From an uncultured Bacteroidota bacterium (lineage in GTDB: Bacteria; Bacteroidota; Bacteroidia; Bacteroidales; P3): 64,000 nucleotides of DNA. The notes under the pieces are model-generated. The model saw nothing but the letters and a program-made list of their open reading frames with translations. It was not told the origin of the DNA and did no database searches. Below are positions 9,496 to 16,699 of the stretch, in pieces. Every line of letters begins with the position of its first letter. Position 1 is the first letter of the stretch. The DNA is taken from NCBI GenBank assembly GCA_902788805.1, contig CADALO010000010.1, positions 1 to 64,000 of the forward strand, given 5' to 3'. A program made the translations under genes and the position numbers.

Positions 9496-9707
9496 ACGAG
9501 AGCTCCTCCGTTTTGTTGGCAGATGACAAGCAAGTCGTCAACGGTTTCGTCCATCGACTGAAGGTGTTCCACATCGTAAAATTCAATGAGAAATGCCAAT
9601 CCTTTATACTTGTGCAGATAGTTGAATGCCATCTGTCTCGTCATAGCGAAACGATGTCCAAAAGCCTGCACAGCGGCCGTAAGAAAAGGTATTTCATACT
9701 TGCTCAT
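9492..9707 (-). CDS. DUF3791 protein
   Basis: 71 residues. The core AFNYLHKYKGLAFLIEFYDV (about 26-45) followed by EHLQSMDETVDDLLVICQQN matches the DUF3791 pattern (helix, glycine turn, E.YD.LH, E.VDDL). DUF3791 genes are commonly found directly beside DUF3990 genes. This is the first gene of the unit: a good promoter lies about 30-60 bases upstream, and its stop overlaps the DUF3990 start (ATGA). Function unknown; a likely partner or antitoxin of the DUF3990 protein. Confidence 0.75.
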   Translation of the reverse strand: MSKYEIPFLTAAVQAFGHRFAMTRQMAFNYLHKYKGLAFLIEFYDVEHLQSMDETVDDLLVICQQNGGALV

Positions 9708-9736
9708 AATTGTTTTCCATACAGTTTTTCAATTTG

Positions 9737-9767
9737 CAAAAATACACTTTTTTTTGATTATGACAAA
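9737..9767 (-). promoter_or_regulatory. Promoter of the DUF3791/DUF3990 operon
   Basis: On the minus strand TTTG (9767-9764), a 19-base spacer and TATTTTTG (9744-9737) match the Bacteroidota -33/-7 consensus. The start codon at 9707 is about 23 bases after the expected transcription start. Confidence 0.75.
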
Positions 9768-9862
9768 AAATAATCTCTTTATCTCGAAAATATATGTCTT
9801 TGCACTTCGAAAAACAATTAAAACACCAATGAATACACGTGGTGCGAAAACCGTTTGATGAA

Positions 9863-12613
9863 TTAAAACATATACCCCATCTTGATATACAGGTTGCTCA
9901 CCTTGCCGTTGTCCTGCTTGTCGAAAGCCGTTGCCCAGTCGACAGAGAGCACGAAGTTGTCGTTCATAGCCAACTTCAGGCCACAGCCGCCGCCAAAGTG
10001 GGGTACATATAGTCCTCTGTCTGTGCTGAAAGGACTGATTTCGGCCGGAACCAATAACGTTGAGTTCTGTCTCTCATAAGGCAGTACCACCATACCGGCA
10101 TCAACGAATGGATTAATACCTAAATAGAATTGGTTTTTGCCCACTTTGAAGCTCAGCAGTTGTGTGCGTAGTTCGACATTTGCGAAGGCCACACCGGGAG
10201 CGAGGATTCGGTTACGCATAATACCACGCACTGAATTGGCACCGCCCAAACCTTCATACACAACACGTTGCATATATAGCTGATTAAGATATGTATTGAG
10301 GTAGAAGGGACTGTCGCCAGCCAAATTCAGCTGTGTTCCGATTCGATAGGCCAGAGTCAGACGATCTGCAACGATGGGTAAATAATGCCGCCAGGCAGCA
10401 TTGAATTTCAGATTGTTGAAATTATCGTTGTCGGCGATGCTAGCATAAAAAGTAAAGAATGCGTCGGCGTGGATACCGCGTTTGGGGTTCTGCTGACGGT
10501 CACGCGTATCAAAGGTAACACCACCGTGCAGATATGGATGGACACCGCCATCAGCCTCGCCAGGACGTATGAATCCATAGTTTACATAGTGGTCAAAGAG
10601 CGTCACCGTGTCGGGCAGATAATCGGCCTCGTCGCGAGTGAACTTGTTTAGGCGGTCCACATTGACAGAGCCGACTCCGAAATAGAGAACACCGATGCCA
10701 GCATTCCAATACCACGGCTTACGGATTTCGCCTTGCAGGTCAGCGCTGAAGCGGAACAGGTCACGACGGTATTTGTAGAATGCGCGGGTAATGTAGGCCG
10801 CATCATCCTGGTTTGTGTAGGCCGGATTATAATAACTATTGTATCCGTTGAAGCCATAAAAGTCACACATCTGGTCGGGCAGATAGGTGAGGTCGACACT
10901 CAGACGATGGTTCGGGATAAGGTATTTGGAGTCATACGAAGTTCTGAAAATACCAAACTTCTTTGTAGTGTAGGCTGCTTCGGCATAGAACGAATGCAGG
11001 TAGTCGGGATAGGTCGACCCGTCGCCGAAGTAGTAGATGTTGGTCAACGCACCATACTGAAACCCCAAGTCGGCATCGAACGCCACGCTGGGCAAAACAC
11101 CGAAGTTCCAACCCGTGCGGACGTGCTTGGTCGTGTCCTGTGCTGACACGCTTGCCGTTGCTGCAAGCATAATGGCCAATATTACCACTTTCCCTATATT
11201 TCGTTCTCCGTTCTCCGTTTTCCGTTCTCCGTTTCCCTTGCGCGGCTTGCGGAAAATGAACAGGGCGAATATCGCTAATGCCACAACCATAATTCCTACT
11301 GAAATGAACGTGTTGGTGAGGCTCTGCGGAGCGAAGCCCATCAGCAGCAGCACCGGAAAACCGAATGCCAGAGCCGGAATGGTCTGAAGCACGAGGTTGT
11401 TGGCTGCCGGCGTCTCGAAACGCGGGTCTATCTCGCGCAGCAGGATCATACCGTTCGATGCCGTGCCGGTCAGCATACCGAACATTGAGAAGAAGGCCTC
11501 GTATTTGTAGTCGGGATAGAGCTTGCGGCAGCAGCGTAGCACATACCAGAAAGTCACCAAGGCCCCAAGCGTGCAAACCAAAACCAATGGCAGCCAGATG
11601 GCGCGCAGGTTCTGGAAATCGATGGCGGCGGTGCCGGCAACAATCATAAAGTCGAAGCAGGTGCCGGCAATGCGATCCAACGTATAGTTGTTGATGTACT
11701 CGCGCTGCATCCAGTTGCTCTTGCGCAGACGACCGATAATCCATTTCACCAGCACGCCAAGCAGGGTGCCCCACAGGAAGTTGAAGCCCCACACTAACGG
11801 CTTGAGCGTCTTTACTCCAAAGTCGCCAAGCTCAAGTTGCTGCACACCGAACATCAGCAAAAACACCAACGCATAGACAAGCAGCACAAGACACAGCTGC
11901 ACCGTCAGCTTGTCGATAGACTCCGAGTGCGGTATCTCGCCTTCCGACTCATAGTCCTCAAGCGTGTATTTCTCAACGTATGTGCCGTCGCTCACTTTCA
12001 GCTTGCCTCTGCGACGAAGGACATTCATATAGACCACACCGACAAGGCTGCCCACAATGAAGCCCATAGCGGCAATGCTGAGGCCAAAGTCCTTGCCGTA
12101 GAAGGTGATACCCTGGTTTGATGCCCAGTCGCTGAACGTCACACCGAAGTTCAGCGCCTGTCCGGGTCCCTGTCCGTAGCCCATAGGCAGCAGCATACCG
12201 CCGGCATAGAACATATTGGAACTCTTCCACCACATAAACAGCGGAATGGTAATCAGCAGTCCGGCCAGACCTTGCAGAATGTAGGTGCTGGCGGTCACGG
12301 CTCCAGTCTCGACGACCTTCATTGTGGTGGTCGAGCTCTTGATTTTCTTGTTCTTAAGAGCCATAGCCACAAAACCAAGTCCCAGGGCGTGATAGGTGAT
12401 AATCTCCATCACGTGACGGTCTACAAGCTCGTTGAAGAAGCCCAACGGCTTGAGACACAAGATAAGAAGGCCGGCCAGCAGCGCTGACGGCAGCAGGCTG
12501 CGGCGGAACAGCGGCACATTGCAACGTACAAGGTTGGCTACAAGCAGGGCGGCGATAATGACAAACAACTGTATCAGCCAAGCCCAAGATGAAAGATCGG
12601 CAAAAGATGACAT
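9863..12613 (-). CDS. Fusion ORF: sodium/glutamate symporter (GltS-like) + outer-membrane beta-barrel
   Basis: One uninterrupted frame of 916 codons joins two proteins that belong in different membranes. Residues 1-460 are an ESS-family sodium:glutamate symporter with about ten membrane segments and the signatures GYGQGPGQALNFG (about 145-157) and MLTGTASNGMILLREIDP (about 370-387). Residues 461-473 are a low-complexity linker (KGNGERKTENGERN). Residues 474-490 (VVILAIMLAATASVSAQ) look like a signal peptide with an Ala-x-Ala site. From about 500 to 916 there is a surface-antigen/Omp85-type barrel with GLGGANSVRGI and a terminal aromatic strand ending MGYMF. No methionine precedes the signal-like segment; a GTG in the VV pair could be an independent start. 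A real fusion, cleaved at the internal signal, or two genes merged by a repeat are all possible. Confidence 0.8.
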   Translation of the reverse strand: MSSFADLSSWAWLIQLFVIIAALLVANLVRCNVPLFRRSLLPSALLAGLLILCLKPLGFFNELVDRHVMEIITYHALGLGFVAMALKNKKIKSSTTTMKVVETGAVTASTYILQGLAGLLITIPLFMWWKSSNMFYAGGMLLPMGYGQGPGQALNFGVTFSDWASNQGITFYGKDFGLSIAAMGFIVGSLVGVVYMNVLRRRGKLKVSDGTYVEKYTLEDYESEGEIPHSESIDKLTVQLCLVLLVYALVFLLMFGVQQLELGDFGVKTLKPLVWGFNFLWGTLLGVLVKWIIGRLRKSNWMQREYINNYTLDRIAGTCFDFMIVAGTAAIDFQNLRAIWLPLVLVCTLGALVTFWYVLRCCRKLYPDYKYEAFFSMFGMLTGTASNGMILLREIDPRFETPAANNLVLQTIPALAFGFPVLLLMGFAPQSLTNTFISVGIMVVALAIFALFIFRKPRKGNGERKTENGERNIGKVVILAIMLAATASVSAQDTTKHVRTGWNFGVLPSVAFDADLGFQYGALTNIYYFGDGSTYPDYLHSFYAEAAYTTKKFGIFRTSYDSKYLIPNHRLSVDLTYLPDQMCDFYGFNGYNSYYNPAYTNQDDAAYITRAFYKYRRDLFRFSADLQGEIRKPWYWNAGIGVLYFGVGSVNVDRLNKFTRDEADYLPDTVTLFDHYVNYGFIRPGEADGGVHPYLHGGVTFDTRDRQQNPKRGIHADAFFTFYASIADNDNFNNLKFNAAWRHYLPIVADRLTLAYRIGTQLNLAGDSPFYLNTYLNQLYMQRVVYEGLGGANSVRGIMRNRILAPGVAFANVELRTQLLSFKVGKNQFYLGINPFVDAGMVVLPYERQNSTLLVPAEISPFSTDRGLYVPHFGGGCGLKLAMNDNFVLSVDWATAFDKQDNGKVSNLYIKMGYMF
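11202..11237 (-). repeat. Short tandem repeat forming the fusion linker
   Basis: On the coding strand about four copies of GGAGAACG/GGAAAACG encode the NGERKTENGERN linker between the symporter and barrel halves. The perfect short-period repetition inside a coding frame suggests an originally intergenic repeat tract. Confidence 0.8.
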
Positions 12614-12621
12614 AATATGGA

Positions 12622-12720
12622 TTAAGGGTTAAAGGGTTTTAGGGTTAAAGGGATTTAGGGTTAGAGGGTTTTAAAGTTAAAGGGTTTTAGGGTTAAAGAG
12701 TTTTAGGGGGAGTTAAGGGA
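12622..12720. repeat. Tandem (AGGGTTAAAGGGTTTT)n tract upstream of the symporter fusion
   Basis: About six degenerate copies of a 16-18 base unit rich in AGGGTT and TTTAGGG. It begins 9 bases before the start codon at 12613. On the coding (minus) strand it reads as a pyrimidine tract of CCCTTTAACCCTAAAA units. Confidence 0.85.
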
Positions 12721-12732
12721 CAATACATTTGT

Positions 12733-12784
12733 CAATTCACAAATTAACAAATCAACGAATCAACAAATAAACAAATCAACAATC
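12733..12784. repeat. Tandem (AAATCAAC)n tract
   Basis: Five to six degenerate copies of an 8-10 base unit (AAATCAACG, AAATAAAC, AAATCAAC) directly abutting the stop codon of the EF-hand gene. Confidence 0.75.
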
Positions 12785-14848
12785 TCATTCTGCTGCAGGA
12801 GCGGGTTCTTCGGCTGGGGCCGGAGCCGGGGTGGCTCCTGTGGTCACCTCGGCAGGCTGCTCGACGGCCTCAGGCTGCTCTTTCTTGAAGGGCAGGCCTA
12901 CATATTTCAGCGTGTTGGTAAAATAAAGGGCGCAGAAAATGCCTCCCAGCACGACCAGCGTGATGAGGCATTTCTTCCACCAAGCCATCTTCTTGTCGGC
13001 GTAGGGGTCGGGCACCGTTACCAGTGGGTATTTGGCCAGGCTGGTCAGCGTGGCGCCGAAAGCGGTGTTGATGCGCACCTGTGCGTTGATGGCCCAGCCG
13101 TTGGCGTTGAGTACGGGACCCAGGTTGCGGCGGCGCAGCTTGGTCCAGGCAATGAACATCGATGGACCAGAGACAACCACGATGATAATCAGCAGTAGCA
13201 GAATGCTGTTGTACCACTTGGCGAAAAGGAACGAGCCCAGACCAGCCAGTGCTGCGGCCAAAGCGCCCAAGGCCAGGCCGATAGCGGCAAAGATACCTGC
13301 AAATTTGGCTATGTCGAACGGCGTCTTCTTGGCGGCGTCGGCGGCGGGAGCGGCAGCACCCTCGGCTGGAGGCACAGTACCTATATTGTTGGTGGCGGTG
13401 TCGGCTTTGGCGGTCAGGTTGTCCATCTGCTTGGCCTCCTTCTCGGCGGCGTTCTTGTTAATCTTGTCGGTGATGAACTTCCACAGTTTCTTGTAGGGAG
13501 CCCAGAACGCTTGGCGCACGCTGATGGGGTTGTCGACAATCTTGGTCACGGTGGCGTCCCAGTCCTGGCCCGAGCGGTCATAGAACACGGCGTTCTTGCC
13601 CACGCGCAGGTCCTCGACGTCGCCGTCGGTCATAGCGGCCACGATGTCCATCTCGGCGGCTTTGACTTTCGACTTGCAGTGGCAGTAGACCAGGTAGAGT
13701 CCACTGAAGCTTGCCGACTCGGTCTGCTTGCCCATATCCTCCACGCGGACGCAGAGGTCTAAGCAGCGCTGGTCGATATAGAGCTTGCCGCACTGGAACA
13801 CGGCCAGCTTGCTGTTGTCGCGCGTATAGAAGTCGCTGAAGGTGACATAGTTCTTCAGCAGTTTATAGAAATCGCGATAGAGATGCAGGAATTTGTCGAC
13901 CAGTTTGATGTCGGCGTCCTCTTCAGCCGTTTCCTTGTCGAAACTCTCCACCTTGGCGCTTTTGTCGTCGGCCAGACTTGCAACGTAAGCGTCCAGCTTG
14001 GAGCAGACGGCGTTCCATTGAGCTTCGTCGATGCTGTCGGCCTCAGGATAGTCGACGGTGAGAACCAGACTTTTGGCCTTGTCGAAGGCTGCTTGCCAGG
14101 CGGGATTGATGCCTGCGCCCATCGTAAGGCGCATCTCCTTGTTGGGGCGAGCCAGCGGATAGTCGGCAATCTTGTCGCTGCAGGTGGCAAGATTCATCTC
14201 GCTGATAGCCTGTATCTTCTCTACCGACACGTCGACGGCCTCGGCACAGTTCTCGTCGAAGGCGATAAGCTTGCAGCGCATAAAGTAGTCGGCCACTTTC
14301 TCTTTCAGTGCACCGATGGCGGCTATGGCGTCGTCGGTGTTGTCGCCGTAAGGCCGTTCGTCTACGGCGGCGGCTGTCGTGTCGTCCTTGGCCTTCACTT
14401 TCTCGTCGAAGGCGGCTTTGGCTTCGGCAACATCGGCCATCGAAATCTCGGCTACCTCAACGCCCTTGCGCTGCAGTATGCGTTGTGCGGCGCTGCAAAC
14501 GGCGGCACCGTCGTCGCCCTCGCTCAGGTCGGCCAGCGCTATGTGGTCGGCACCGTCAAGTATGCGGTCGGGGTTCTTAAGCGTGCCGCAAAGCCACTGC
14601 GAGGCGGCAACGACCTCGTTGACACGTATCTTGCCATCGTTGTCAGTATCCATCAGGCGCAGCGTCTCTGCGTCAAACTCCAGCCCTTTGACCGGGCAGC
14701 TGAGCACGGTCCACAGCTTCTGGTCCAACTCGCCAAGGTGGGCGATATCCTCGCCCGAATTGATTGTCACGCGGGTAACTCCGCCGATTGAGGCAAACGT
14801 CCAGTTATAGGAATTCGCCTTGCCTGGAATGATACTTTTTTTAGCCAT
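12785..14848 (-). CDS. EF-hand membrane protein of unknown function
   Basis: 687 residues. A canonical 12-residue EF-hand loop DTDNDGKIRVNE sits at about residues 67-78, with all calcium-ligating positions intact. A long helical soluble region follows (to about 490), then an Ala/Pro-rich segment, three hydrophobic segments at about 515-540, 546-566 and 626-646, and a Pro/Ala/Glu-rich tail (final 35 residues). There is no signal peptide, so the large N-terminal part is probably cytoplasmic. I recognise this as a conserved large protein of gut Bacteroidota but know no function. A -7 element lies about 50 bases upstream. Calcium sensing coupled to the membrane is inference. Confidence 0.8.
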   Translation of the reverse strand: MAKKSIIPGKANSYNWTFASIGGVTRVTINSGEDIAHLGELDQKLWTVLSCPVKGLEFDAETLRLMDTDNDGKIRVNEVVAASQWLCGTLKNPDRILDGADHIALADLSEGDDGAAVCSAAQRILQRKGVEVAEISMADVAEAKAAFDEKVKAKDDTTAAAVDERPYGDNTDDAIAAIGALKEKVADYFMRCKLIAFDENCAEAVDVSVEKIQAISEMNLATCSDKIADYPLARPNKEMRLTMGAGINPAWQAAFDKAKSLVLTVDYPEADSIDEAQWNAVCSKLDAYVASLADDKSAKVESFDKETAEEDADIKLVDKFLHLYRDFYKLLKNYVTFSDFYTRDNSKLAVFQCGKLYIDQRCLDLCVRVEDMGKQTESASFSGLYLVYCHCKSKVKAAEMDIVAAMTDGDVEDLRVGKNAVFYDRSGQDWDATVTKIVDNPISVRQAFWAPYKKLWKFITDKINKNAAEKEAKQMDNLTAKADTATNNIGTVPPAEGAAAPAADAAKKTPFDIAKFAGIFAAIGLALGALAAALAGLGSFLFAKWYNSILLLLIIIVVVSGPSMFIAWTKLRRRNLGPVLNANGWAINAQVRINTAFGATLTSLAKYPLVTVPDPYADKKMAWWKKCLITLVVLGGIFCALYFTNTLKYVGLPFKKEQPEAVEQPAEVTTGATPAPAPAEEPAPAAE

Positions 14849-14899
14849 AATATTTTAAGTTTAGTTTTGATTCGAAATTATGCCTTTGATAGCAGAGTG

Positions 14900-14907
14900 C
14901 AAAAATA
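14900..14907 (-). promoter_or_regulatory. -7 element for the EF-hand gene
   Basis: Minus-strand TATTTTTG followed by C, 52 bases upstream of the start codon. No TTTG at the -33 distance. Confidence 0.5.
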
Positions 14908-15008
14908 CTAAAATTCTTTAACATATTCCTTAAAAATAGCAAAATATCTTGAAAAAAAAACAAAACGGCAAAGACTGCGTTTTAAACACGCTTCATTTCC
15001 AGTGTTTT

Positions 15009-15133
15009 AAGGGACCAACTCCGGTCGTTGTACAATATATGTACAATAGTTGTACAATATTTGTACGTTTACCAATTGTACATATATTGTACAACTATTG
15101 TACATATATTGTACAACGACCAGTGTTGGTAGG
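15009..15133. repeat. 11-bp-phased inverted array, element A (TTGTACAATAT unit)
   Basis: After the leader AAGGGACCAACTCCG (15009-15023) come four 11-base units beginning at 15028, 15039, 15050 and 15061 (TTGTACAATAT, ATGTACAATAG, TTGTACAATAT, TTGTACGTTTA). After a one-base centre at 15072, four units in inverted orientation run from 15073 to 15116, so 13 + 33 bases of each arm pair almost perfectly; CCAAC (15015-15019) and GTTGG (15125-15129) close the stem. It lies between the divergent EF-hand and ackA genes. Elements with the same architecture are at 24765 and 52666. Confidence 0.92.
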
Positions 15134-15297
15134 GCGAAAATCGGGTCCAAAAGTGGTCGGAAATGCAAAAATGTCTCTCGGCGAATGGGCGAAGTGGAAC
15201 ACGGATGGCAGTTTTTTGCCCTTGATGCCGCACCTCGTGACGATGCAAGTGGATATGTGCTCGATACGGGTTGTTGATAACTTTTTTTGTTAAAAAT

Positions 15298-15328
15298 TTT
15301 GACAATCCGGAATTGTTTTGTATCTTTG
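15298..15328 (+). promoter_or_regulatory. Promoter of ackA
   Basis: TTTG (15298-15301), 19-base spacer, TATCTTTG (15321-15328): an exact Bacteroidota -33/-7 promoter about 80 bases before the ackA start. Confidence 0.8.
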
Positions 15329-15406
15329 AACTTTGAAGTGTGTTTGCGTTGTCTGCGTAAACCAAAGAGTTTTAAGCATATAAAGTTAAAAATATAATTC
15401 TGAACA

Positions 15407-16606
15407 ATGAAAATATTAGTTCTTAATTGCGGCAGCTCGTCTATCAAGTATCAGCTGGTAGATATGGCCAACAATGCCGCTGTAATGGCAAAGGGCCTGC
15501 TGGAGCGCATCGGCCTCGAAATGGGCGAGTTCACTCACAAGTTCAACGGCGAGAAGCACTATGAGCAGCTGCCTATCCCCAACCACACAGAAGGTATCAA
15601 GATTGTCCTCAAGGCTTTGACCGACCCGAAGATCGGCGTCATCAAGGACCTGAAGGAAATCGGTGCTGTAGGCAACCGCGTTGCCCACGGCGGTGAGATT
15701 TTCAAGGACAGTGCCTTAGTGACCGACAAGGTGATAGAGCAGATCAAGAGCCTCGAGCATTTGGCTCCTCTCCACACCCCCGGCAACCTGGCCGGCATCT
15801 ACGCTATGCGCGAGGTGCTGCCCGGCGTGCCTCAGGCAGTGGTCTTCGACACGGCATTCCACAGCACCCTGCCGCCTAAGTCGTATCTCTACGGCTTGCC
15901 CTACGAGTATTACGAGAAATACGGCATCCGTCGCTACGGTTTCCACGGCACCAGCCACAAGTTTGTCGCTGAGAAGGCCGCCAAGATGATTGGCCGCGAC
16001 TGGAACGACCTCAAGATCATCAGCTGTCACCTCGGCAGCGGTGCCTCCATTGCCGCCATCGACCACGGCAAGAGTTTCGACACCACTATGGGTATGACCG
16101 CACTGGAAGGCCTGATTATGGGAAGCCGCTGCGGTGATGTGGACCCTGGCGTGCTCCTCTATCTGATGGATCAGGGTATGGACAGCAAGGCGCTGACCAA
16201 GCTGCTCTACAAGCAGAGCGGTCTGATAGGTATCAGCGGCGACAAGCAGGATATGCGCGACATCCGCGCTGGCCGCGACGCCGGCGACGAGCGTGCCACC
16301 TATGCTTTCGATATGTTTGCCCAGCGCGTTAAACGCTACATCGGCGGCTATATGGCCGAGATGGGCGGCTGCGACCTGCTGCTCTTCACGGGCGGCATCG
16401 GCGAGAACGCCTGGTTTATGCGTCACCCCATCCTCGAAGGTCTGGAGTGCCTCGGCATAAGAGTGAATATGGAGCTGAACGACAAGACGATGGGCGAGGA
16501 TGTCATTATCTCGACCCCCGACTCGAAGGTGGCCACCGTTGTCGTCACCACCGACGAGGAGTATGTCATCGCCAGCGACACATTCCGCCTGGTAAACGGC
16601 AAGTAA
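15407..16606 (+). CDS. ackA: Acetate kinase
   Basis: Converts acetyl phosphate plus ADP to acetate plus ATP, the energy-yielding step of acetate fermentation; cytoplasmic. The 399-residue product has the N-terminal phosphate-binding motif LVLNCGSSSIKYQL (4-17), the second signature GFHGTSHKFVAEKA (about 177-190), the catalytic region CHLGSGASI (about 206-214) and the adenosine motif FTGGIGENAW (about 326-335). Length is normal. It has its own promoter and terminator; the usual partner phosphotransacetylase gene is not beside it. Confidence 0.96.
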   Translation: MKILVLNCGSSSIKYQLVDMANNAAVMAKGLLERIGLEMGEFTHKFNGEKHYEQLPIPNHTEGIKIVLKALTDPKIGVIKDLKEIGAVGNRVAHGGEIFKDSALVTDKVIEQIKSLEHLAPLHTPGNLAGIYAMREVLPGVPQAVVFDTAFHSTLPPKSYLYGLPYEYYEKYGIRRYGFHGTSHKFVAEKAAKMIGRDWNDLKIISCHLGSGASIAAIDHGKSFDTTMGMTALEGLIMGSRCGDVDPGVLLYLMDQGMDSKALTKLLYKQSGLIGISGDKQDMRDIRAGRDAGDERATYAFDMFAQRVKRYIGGYMAEMGGCDLLLFTGGIGENAWFMRHPILEGLECLGIRVNMELNDKTMGEDVIISTPDSKVATVVVTTDEEYVIASDTFRLVNGK

Positions 16607-16625
16607 GACTTGACATCGATTCAAC

Positions 16626-16663
16626 GAGGGTGCTCTGCCAATCGCAGGGCGCCCTCTTTTTTT
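16626..16663 (+). terminator. Terminator of ackA
   Basis: GAGGGTGCTCTG pairs with CAGGGCGCCCTC around a 7-base loop, followed by seven T. Confidence 0.9.
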
Positions 16664-16699
16664 GCACAATAAATGCCGGCATCGGCCGTTATAGAGGGT

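Noticed and set aside
12622..12784. CRISPR array or telomere-like sequence
   Set aside because: Units are short, adjacent and degenerate with no spacers; the TTTAGGG resemblance is by composition, and the tract is internal to a bacterial chromosome.
13883..14791. Long antisense frame opposite the EF-hand gene
   Set aside because: Explained by the GC-rich third positions of the real gene; no start context and no recognisable protein.
15009..15133. CRISPR array at the 11-mer elements
   Set aside because: The units are 11 bases without spacers and the second half is inverted.
14949..15293. Small frames across element A and neighbours
   Set aside because: Their translations are VQYMYNSCT-type repeats of the palindrome and have no coding character.
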